From contig CAZIDW010000001.1 in NCBI GenBank assembly GCA_964538225.1, forward strand, positions 1 to 44,949: DNA of 44,949 nt, in the 5' to 3' direction. Under the pieces are notes generated by a model, which saw nothing but the letters and a program-made list of their open reading frames with translations, had not been told where the DNA came from and did no database searches. Origin of the DNA: JAFGCR01 sp964538225. Lineage in GTDB: Bacteria > Patescibacteriota > Gracilibacteria > UM-FILTER-43-11. Shown in pieces: positions 39,204-44,949 of this stretch (its first letter is position 1; every line of letters begins with the position of its first letter). The position numbers and the translations under genes were made by a program.

Positions 39204-40190
39204 ATGAAAAAGATATCTATTATTCTGACAGCCTTTGTTATGCTGACTGTGGGCGGCTGTGCCCCTGTTTCTACCGATTTACCGGAGGATACTGAAACCT
39301 CCACTGCGACCGGTCCGGTCCAGCCGGAGGAAGTTCCGCCTGAAGCGGAGGAGGGGCGTGTTGTGCCGGATGAACCCATTACCCCGGCCGAGCTCCTGGC
39401 GGATCCGGTTTATGATGAAGATGTGAAGATGAAAGGAACCGTCAGTATGCTGGGTGAACTGTTCTGTCCCTGTTTTCAGCTGGGCGAAGAGGGTGAATAT
39501 GTCGAGGTATGGTACGACCTGATGGCGGTGGACAGCGGGGCTCCCTGGCCGAAAGTGGACATCGGCGACCTTAAGAACAGCGACCAGGTCATTGCTGTGG
39601 GCCAGCTGCGCCGGAATACCGGATCGCTCCCCAGCAAGACTTTCTGGCTGAAATCCATTGAAAAGACCGGAAACGGCGCGGAACCGAAAATCATCAGAGA
39701 CCCACGGACGATGACGGAAGAGGAGTCAGCCATGATGATGGAAAAATTAAATACCGACCCGCTTTCTAAAGCGCTGAACGATACCATGATCCAGAACATG
39801 ATGGTCATGCGGTTTGATTATTACGGCGACTTGGCGAATGTGACCAATGGGAATACGATACGGGATCTGTCTTTCACCGGCTTGGACACGTCCGGAAAAG
39901 CCGAAGCGGTCTTTAAAGACGGCACGTATCATTTACGAGCTCTCCTCTATGAATTGCCCATCCCCCAGGATGATTCGTTTTACGCGGGCTGGCTAGTGAG
40001 GAAAGAGCCGGATTTCAGCGTACTCAGCACCGGCAAGGCCCGGCTGATCGACGGCCGTTATGTGAACACGTACCGCTCTGAACAGGATTTGACCGACTAT
40101 ACTTTTTATGTGCTCACGTTAGAACCGGATGATGGGGATCCGGCGCCGGCCGACCATGTCCTGGAAGGTTTGATGGAACAGGTGGATTAG
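39204..40190 (+). CDS. Lipoprotein with a possible OB-like domain
   Basis: 328 residues. Lipoprotein signal MKKISIILTAFVMLTVGGC with lipobox VGGC, then a Pro/Glu/Thr-rich tether (20-65). A first beta-rich domain (about 66-150: DVKMKGTVSMLGELFCPCFQ, QVIAVGQLRRNTGSL) resembles OB-type nucleic-acid or sugar-binding folds, with a CPC motif. A second domain (about 160-328) is unrecognised. Surface-anchored, function unknown. It ends 4 bp into the convergent neighbour's stop. Confidence 0.75.
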   Translation: MKKISIILTAFVMLTVGGCAPVSTDLPEDTETSTATGPVQPEEVPPEAEEGRVVPDEPITPAELLADPVYDEDVKMKGTVSMLGELFCPCFQLGEEGEYVEVWYDLMAVDSGAPWPKVDIGDLKNSDQVIAVGQLRRNTGSLPSKTFWLKSIEKTGNGAEPKIIRDPRTMTEEESAMMMEKLNTDPLSKALNDTMIQNMMVMRFDYYGDLANVTNGNTIRDLSFTGLDTSGKAEAVFKDGTYHLRALLYELPIPQDDSFYAGWLVRKEPDFSVLSTGKARLIDGRYVNTYRSEQDLTDYTFYVLTLEPDDGDPAPADHVLEGLMEQVD

Positions 40191-40894
40191 CCTTCATCAT
40201 TGTTCTTCCGGTTTACCCAGGCTTCTTTCATGGCCAGGCATAAGGCGCGGGATGTTTCGGAATCTGACCACATTTTTTTATTGGCTTCCCGGCGGCGGCG
40301 GGCCAGTTTTTTTCTGCAGGCTTTGCCTTTGCCTTTTTCTTCTCCGTTGCGCATGTGCAGTCCGAAAACCGCCGCGAAATTGGCGATTGTCTTTTGGTCA
40401 AAACTCTCCAGTCTTTTTAAAAATTTTTCTTCCGGATCATCCCCCAGCGCTTTTTCCAGTATCGCCCGTTTTTCTTTTTGGCTGAGCGGTTTTTCCCCCT
40501 GAAGCGTCCTGACTACTTTTACGCGGTTCTGGATGATGGCGATGCGCATGAGCCGGCAGGCGATCTCATCAACCGCCTCTTTAATCAACCGCCTCTTTTT
40601 GCGTTCATCCAGCTTACTTACCACCGTTTTTAAAAGCGCTGTGATGTCCCGCTGGCTCAGCTGGTCGTTGTCGTGATGATGGTACAGGATGAAATATTTC
40701 AGGTCTGCCCCCTGGTCCGCGTATTCCTGCACCATAATATTCAGCACTTCAAAACGGATATGTTTTTGAAGCACTTTGAAACGGTTGTGGTCACAGCTGT
40801 CGTTTAAATCGTTTTTAAGCCCGTCTTCAGGACTCAGTGTTTCCGCGTAATGCGCCGCAACTTTATCAGGCATAAGGGGAGGGGTAAGGCACAT
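40187..40894 (-). CDS. Hypothetical protein with a basic C-terminus
   Basis: 235 residues from 40894, or 228 from the second ATG at 40873. The second start is preferable because the promoter -10 (40896-40901) is too close to the first. Mostly helical and charged; a very basic patch (KGKGKACRKKLARRRREANK) near the end suggests nucleic-acid contact. The N-terminal third has YFILYHHHDNDQLSQRDITA. No family recognised. Tail-to-tail overlap with the lipoprotein gene. Confidence 0.7.
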   Translation of the reverse strand: MCLTPPLMPDKVAAHYAETLSPEDGLKNDLNDSCDHNRFKVLQKHIRFEVLNIMVQEYADQGADLKYFILYHHHDNDQLSQRDITALLKTVVSKLDERKKRRLIKEAVDEIACRLMRIAIIQNRVKVVRTLQGEKPLSQKEKRAILEKALGDDPEEKFLKRLESFDQKTIANFAAVFGLHMRNGEEKGKGKACRKKLARRRREANKKMWSDSETSRALCLAMKEAWVNRKNNDEG

Positions 40895-40895
40895 T

Positions 40896-40923
40896 ATTTT
40901 ACATAATTATTTGATATTGTCAA
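40896..40923 (-). promoter_or_regulatory. Promoter and possible operator of the 40187-40894 gene
   Basis: Minus strand TTGACA (40923-40918), 16-bp spacer, TAAAAT (40901-40896). An inverted repeat ATTTGA-TATTG-TCAAAT (40909-40925) covers the -35 and spacer and could be a repressor site. Confidence 0.5.
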
Positions 40924-40926
40924 ATG

Positions 40927-40943
40927 AGTTATAGTTCCTCTTT
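40927..40943. repeat. IS target-site duplication, left copy
   Basis: AGTTATAGTTCCTCTTT, identical to 41950-41966 and directly outside the left terminal inverted repeat. Confidence 0.85.
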
Positions 40944-41949
40944 ATACTAAGCCCCAGTTTATCCGACACTTTTTGTTTTGGTTTAAACTGGGATTATGAA
41001 TAAAAAATATCTTAATGAGCGCCAGCTCATACAATATCGCAGACGAGTCTTAAAAGACTGCGAAAAATATAAAGTCGCCCATGTAGCCCGTATGTACGGC
41101 GTACACCGTTCAGCAATTTACGAATGGAGGAAGTCCGTTAAACCAAAGAAAACAGGTCCGAAAGAACGAGTGCCATGGCAGACATCAGAGAAACTTGAAA
41201 ATGAGATCATCCGTATCCGCAAAGCCACCAATTACGGCCCCAAAAGGATTAAACAGGAATTTAAGGCAATCGATGTGGAAGTCGGGGAAAAGGCAATCAG
41301 AGGCATTTTAAACAGATCAGGACTGGTTAAGAATCATAGGAAAAAGAGGATCAGGAAGAAACAGAAATTTTATGCTCCTTATCCAGGCTATCGTATTCAG
41401 ATAGATACGAAGGCTGTACCTGACGAAGGAATAAATTTAAGAAGTGCGGAAAGGCATCAGTTTACTGCCATTGATATAACAACCAAAATCAGATTCTGCT
41501 GTATATACAGCGAACTTTCCAACGCCAATTCAATTGATTTTCTGAATAAAGTTCTGAATTTCTACGAAGAAATAGAAATTGAAGTCGAATGTGTTCAGAC
41601 GGACAATCATATGACTTTCACTAATCTATATGTCGGAGGCAGAAACAAGAAAGATCATCAGATTTTACGCATTCACCCCTTTACCAAAAAGTGCCTGGAA
41701 AAAGGGGTGAGGCATATCTTAAGCAGGCCGGCTACACCAAAGCATAACTGTTTCGTGGAGCGCAGCCATCGGACTGATGAGGAAGAATTTTACCGTCTTC
41801 TCGATCTGCCATCCCTCAATCTTCAAAAACTGCAATTAGAACTTCAGAAATGGATGTTTAAATACAACTTTTTAAGACTTCATTCATCATGCAAAAATAT
41901 GCCACCGATAAAATACTACCAAACTGTCTGGACAACTGGGGCTTAGTAC
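40944..41949 (+). mobile_element. IS481-type insertion sequence, complete
   Basis: About 1006 bp. Terminal inverted repeats: left TACTAAGCCCCAGTTTATCC from 40945; right end, read inward, TACTAAGCCCCAGTTGTCCA from 41948; they continue to about 24 bp with a few mismatches. One transposase ORF. Flanked by a perfect 17-bp duplication. The intact ends and identical duplications indicate a recent insertion, upstream of the SLH gene. Confidence 0.88.
40996..41946 (+). CDS. IS481-family transposase
   Basis: 316 residues. The N-terminal helix-turn-helix includes YKVAHVARMYGVHRSAIYEW. The integrase-type DDE core has Asp in GYRIQIDTKAVPDE, Asp in VECVQTDNHMTF and Glu in KHNCFVERSHRTDEEEF. The C-terminus is KYNFLRLHSSCKNMPPIKYY. 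All three acidic residues are present, so it is probably active. The stop lies inside the right terminal repeat, as is common in IS481 elements. Confidence 0.93.
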   Translation: MNKKYLNERQLIQYRRRVLKDCEKYKVAHVARMYGVHRSAIYEWRKSVKPKKTGPKERVPWQTSEKLENEIIRIRKATNYGPKRIKQEFKAIDVEVGEKAIRGILNRSGLVKNHRKKRIRKKQKFYAPYPGYRIQIDTKAVPDEGINLRSAERHQFTAIDITTKIRFCCIYSELSNANSIDFLNKVLNFYEEIEIEVECVQTDNHMTFTNLYVGGRNKKDHQILRIHPFTKKCLEKGVRHILSRPATPKHNCFVERSHRTDEEEFYRLLDLPSLNLQKLQLELQKWMFKYNFLRLHSSCKNMPPIKYYQTVWTTGA

Positions 41950-41966
41950 AGTTATAGTTCCTCTTT
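41950..41966. repeat. IS target-site duplication, right copy
   Basis: AGTTATAGTTCCTCTTT, identical to 40927-40943. The remaining 55 bp to the SLH gene contain a TAAAAT box (about 41981) but no convincing -35. Confidence 0.85.
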
Positions 41967-42021
41967 CCGGAGAATCCGTTAAAATGGGAGATGAATAAAT
42001 AATTAAGTAACAAAAATTATC

Positions 42022-44385
42022 ATGAAAATCCTTAAAATATTTGCCGGCATTTTTATGGCCGCTTTTTTAATCGTCCCGATGGCACGGGCGGAATACTGCC
42101 CTCCGGAAAGCATGCGCGGAGAGATCCCGGATGAGTATTTTGAGAACTGCGAACCGAACCCCGAAGACGTCGGTGAGCCATCCGCTGAAGATGCCGCCGC
42201 CCTGGAGGCGGCTAAAGCGGAAGTGCAGGCGGGCATCGATGAGGTCAAAAGCCATTTCCCGGATTTCGAGGAACTGGTGCAGTCCGCCAAAGAAAATGAC
42301 ATCCCGTTAGGCGATTTTGAAACCCAGCTCGAGCAGGCGAAATCCAAAATAGAAGAGGCCGAGACTCATATCGCCAATGATGATCCTGAATCGGCCGGGA
42401 ATCTGGTCACTGATGTGCAGGATATGGATCTGCCCGGCAAAGCGCAGGCTATCCAAAGCCAGCTGAACGCTTTACTGGACGATGTGGATGTGGACCAGGT
42501 GCTTGCCGACACAGAAAGGACCATCAAAACCCTTCATAAGTTAAGGCATATCGCCCAGATTAAGATGATCGAAACAGATGAATTCGATGAAATGATTGAT
42601 GTCATCCAGCCTCTGTATGACGATCTCGTTGCCGCCGTAAACGCGGAAGATAATGGTAAGATCGGCAGTACGCTTAAGAAGATCCGTGAACTTTCCCTGA
42701 AAGAAAAAATTGATTATTTTGTGGAACAGTCCAATGCTCTGGATTTCAAAGAAGCTTTTGCCCAAATCGAACGTTCCATCCAAATTGCCGAGAAGGCCAT
42801 CGCCAAAGCCAAAGAGATGGATAAAGATTACGCTGATGTGCAGACCATGGTCGAAAAGGCGGAAGACTGGCTGGAAGAAGCGAAAGCCAAGTTCAATCAG
42901 CATGCAGCGCCGGAGGAAATCGGGGCGATTCTGGATAAGATCGAGGCGCTGCCCTGGGATGAGAACCTGGACGCCCTGTTCCAGTCGCTTCATGAGGATT
43001 CGGTCAAGTCGGCTTTACAGGAAAGTTTCGGTGTGGCGGAAGACGGTATCGAGAAAATGGATGGTCTGATCGCTGATCTGAAAGCGGAAGATGTTGATAC
43101 GGAACCCGTTGAAAACCTGGCGCAGAAGATCAAAGACCTGCTGGCCCGGGCCAAAGCCCTGTTTGAGGAAGGAAAATACATGCAGGCCGGCCATGCCATG
43201 GATCAGCTCGCGTCGCTGGGAGATACGGTTGATAACTTTCTGGAGCGCTATCGGGCCAGGCTGAACGCGACTGAGCTGGAGGGGATGGATTTTGCCCCCC
43301 TGAAACAGCTGCCCCAGGATTTTATGGATGGGTTCAATGAATCCACGGCAGGGGGGGTTCAGGATATGTTTCAGGCGGTGAGCAAAGATAACAGACATTC
43401 CATGATGCAGTTTATCGTCGGCCAGGGGGAAGACGCGGCCAGGGAGCTGGCTTTGCTGCGGGATGACGCACCTGAAAGTGTGGATAAACTATTCGGGCTT
43501 ATCCTGAAAGCGCCGGAAAATTACCGCCGTGAACTAATCGAGCAGAAAAAACGGTTAGTCCGGCGCACCGGCGACCTTCAGGAACGGGTGGACGCGTTGA
43601 AAAATATGAAGAAGCTCGGCCTTCAGCAGGAAAAACAACTGCAGGAAGTCATCCAGAAGATCCGTGATTACAATTTTCCGGGGGAAAGCGGCGCGGTGAT
43701 TGCGGCGGAACTGGAAAACTTTATTGCGGAATCCATGGATGCCGGCATGACTCGCGCTCAGATCAACATCGGGGTCACCCAGCTGATGTCCAAATACGAA
43801 AAAGCCGTACAGGACGCGGTGCGGGAAAAGTTCGAACAGGGAATCATCCCTTTTAAAGACACAGACGATCAGGCCTGGTATACGGATTTTGTCCGCTATG
43901 TAAAAGACAATGAAGTGGTGTCCGGCTATAAAGATGCGAATGGTAATCCATTGGGCGAATTCCGTCCCGGTAATAATGTTACGATTGCTGAGATTCTGAA
44001 GATCAGCTTAGAGGGTGCAGGATTGGGTCAGGGAGCTGGTGATCCAGCTTTGAGTCAGGCACGCAATCATTGGGCGAAAGGATATGTAAAAAAAGGTGAA
44101 GAACTCGGCCTGACTCTTTTAAACGGACGCCCGGACATCAATCGTCCTGCTACGCGCGGGGAAGTCATCCGGCTGATCCTGGAAGCGTTTAACATCCAGC
44201 CGGCGTCCACGGCCGACCGTTTTCCGGATATCGCCGGCGATCCGAACCGTTTTTACATCCAGAAAGCCGCGGAACTGGGCATTGTTTCCGGCAATCCGGA
44301 CGGCACGTTCAAACCCGGCAATCCCATCAACCGCGCGGAAGCGTCTAAAATCATGAAGAACGCGATCGAGTTCCTTTTCCGATAA
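42022..44385 (+). CDS. Surface protein with long helical region and three SLH domains
   Basis: 787 residues. Sec signal MKILKIFAGIFMAAFLIVPMA, cleaved near ARA|E. Residues about 50-600 are almost wholly helical and acidic, with repeating units of about 80-100 residues (EIEKAIAKAKEMDKDY-like, LLARAKALFEEGKYMQAGHA) that look like degenerate helical repeats. C-terminal SLH domains: about 608-668 (FKDTDDQAWYTDFVRYVKDN), 675-725 (HWAKGYVKKGEELGL) and 730-787 (RFPDIAGDPNRFYIQKAAEL, FKPGNPINRAEASKIM). SLH triplets bind wall polymers, so the rod probably projects from the cell wall. The IS lies just upstream and may affect its promoter. Confidence 0.9.
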   Translation: MKILKIFAGIFMAAFLIVPMARAEYCPPESMRGEIPDEYFENCEPNPEDVGEPSAEDAAALEAAKAEVQAGIDEVKSHFPDFEELVQSAKENDIPLGDFETQLEQAKSKIEEAETHIANDDPESAGNLVTDVQDMDLPGKAQAIQSQLNALLDDVDVDQVLADTERTIKTLHKLRHIAQIKMIETDEFDEMIDVIQPLYDDLVAAVNAEDNGKIGSTLKKIRELSLKEKIDYFVEQSNALDFKEAFAQIERSIQIAEKAIAKAKEMDKDYADVQTMVEKAEDWLEEAKAKFNQHAAPEEIGAILDKIEALPWDENLDALFQSLHEDSVKSALQESFGVAEDGIEKMDGLIADLKAEDVDTEPVENLAQKIKDLLARAKALFEEGKYMQAGHAMDQLASLGDTVDNFLERYRARLNATELEGMDFAPLKQLPQDFMDGFNESTAGGVQDMFQAVSKDNRHSMMQFIVGQGEDAARELALLRDDAPESVDKLFGLILKAPENYRRELIEQKKRLVRRTGDLQERVDALKNMKKLGLQQEKQLQEVIQKIRDYNFPGESGAVIAAELENFIAESMDAGMTRAQINIGVTQLMSKYEKAVQDAVREKFEQGIIPFKDTDDQAWYTDFVRYVKDNEVVSGYKDANGNPLGEFRPGNNVTIAEILKISLEGAGLGQGAGDPALSQARNHWAKGYVKKGEELGLTLLNGRPDINRPATRGEVIRLILEAFNIQPASTADRFPDIAGDPNRFYIQKAAELGIVSGNPDGTFKPGNPINRAEASKIMKNAIEFLFR

Positions 44386-44402
44386 CTTAACACAAAGCAG
44401 AG

Positions 44403-44427
44403 GGCCTGGTCTTCCGGGCCTTTTCTG
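44403..44427 (+). terminator. Rho-independent terminator of the SLH gene
   Basis: GGCCTGG (44403-44409), loop TCTT, CCGGGCC (44414-44420), then TTTTCTG. The 7-bp stem has one T-G pair. It lies 18 bp after the SLH stop. Confidence 0.85.
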
Positions 44428-44439
44428 TAAAAAAGACTT

Positions 44440-44943
44440 ATGGCTAAAATTCTTTCTGTCATCGCCCCTGAGGGGTATCAGGATATCGAATACAATGATT
44501 CCAAATCCGCGCTGGAGGCCACGGGGCATACGGTTATTACCGCCAGCTCCGCCGATGAAGCGCACGGTAAATACGGCGGCGCGGTCCGGGCGGATGTCTT
44601 GCTGGATAAGGCCCGCGCGGACGATTATGATGCCATCCTTTTTGTGGGCGGCCCGGGGAGCCACCAATATTTTGATGACCCCACAGCCCACTCACTAGCC
44701 AAAGCTTTTCTGAATGCCGGGAAGCTGACGACAGCCATCTGCGCGGCGCCGTCCATTCTGGCCAATGCCGGCCTTTTAAAAGGCGTGAAAGCCACCTGTT
44801 TCCAGAGTCAGGCGGACAACCTGAAAAAAAACGGCGCTGAGTTTACCGGTAATCCGGTTGAAAAAGACAGCCTCATCATCACAGGGGACGGGCCGGCGAG
44901 CGCGACTTTATTTGGTGAGGAGATTGCTAAGGCGCTGGAGTAA
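44440..44943 (+). CDS. DJ-1/PfpI family protein
   Basis: 167 residues, single DJ-1/PfpI domain. Start KILSVIAPEGYQDIEYNDSK with the usual glutamate (E17). The nucleophile-elbow cysteine is in TTAICAAPSILANAG. YDAILFVGGPGSHQYF is the conserved Gly-rich turn. DSLIITGDGPASATLFGEEI is the C-terminal signature, with Asp in place of the frequent Arg/Gln. Family members act as glyoxalases/deglycases, chaperones or peptidases; which applies here is unknown. Complete within the window, ending 6 bp from its edge. Confidence 0.9.
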   Translation: MAKILSVIAPEGYQDIEYNDSKSALEATGHTVITASSADEAHGKYGGAVRADVLLDKARADDYDAILFVGGPGSHQYFDDPTAHSLAKAFLNAGKLTTAICAAPSILANAGLLKGVKATCFQSQADNLKKNGAEFTGNPVEKDSLIITGDGPASATLFGEEIAKALE

Positions 44944-44949
44944 ACACCC

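Overview
The window is a gene-dense bacterial chromosome segment. The genes are of moderate GC, the gaps are AT-rich, and there is an AT-rich accessory block at about 31.0-35.8 kb. UGA is used as an ordinary stop (for example at the ends of pth, the VanW gene and ATPase subunit F), so this is not a code-25 lineage. Three features suggest an uncultivated Patescibacteria/CPR-like bacterium, perhaps Peregrinibacteria-like: near-absence of Shine-Dalgarno sequences, a V/A-type ATPase, and many small lipoproteins together with VanW and S-layer-homology (SLH) proteins. This placement is inference; no rRNA is present to confirm it.

Layout. 0.1-9.8 kb: a V/A-type ATPase operon in the order H/G-I-K-E-C-F-A-B-D, the order of the Enterococcus ntp operon, followed by a two-helix membrane protein and trxB. 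10.8-18.1 kb, minus strand: infC-rpmI-rplT and a small ORF, then gltX-murB-nnrD-yfiH-yggT, a cyclophilin lipoprotein and a pseudopilin. 18.3-30.9 kb: housekeeping genes (pth, rluB-type pseudouridine synthase, rsmG, rlmE, pyrG, trpS), a tRNA-Gln beside repeated debris, cell-envelope genes (VanW, lipoproteins), a STAS protein and a CPA2 antiporter. 31.0-35.8 kb: accessory island with a DinD-like BRO-N gene and a truncated RhuM gene, both under the same SOS-type operator/promoter; a SAM-I/IV-type riboswitch ahead of a small Cys-rich protein; and a secreted mini-RHS toxin with a candidate immunity gene, the toxin broken by a one-base slip in a C6 run. 35.8-44.9 kb: a nucleotidyltransferase-like protein, a uvrC carrying an inserted GNAT acetyltransferase domain, a lipoprotein, an IS481-type element with a 17-bp target duplication, an SLH surface protein and a DJ-1/PfpI protein.

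Two themes run through the window. First, many gaps between genes, even inside operons, are filled by short reiterated words that fold back on their own complements. One mosaic family (GTAACT words, a CCCCTTCGGGG mini-hairpin, exchangeable flanks) is present at least five times. Second, starts lack Shine-Dalgarno sequences, and several genes have a -10 box only 5-6 nt before the ATG, as expected for leaderless mRNAs. The strongest candidates for new biology are the riboswitch-controlled Cys-rich gene, the UvrC-GNAT fusion, the paired SOS-controlled island genes, and the intergenic word-repeat elements.
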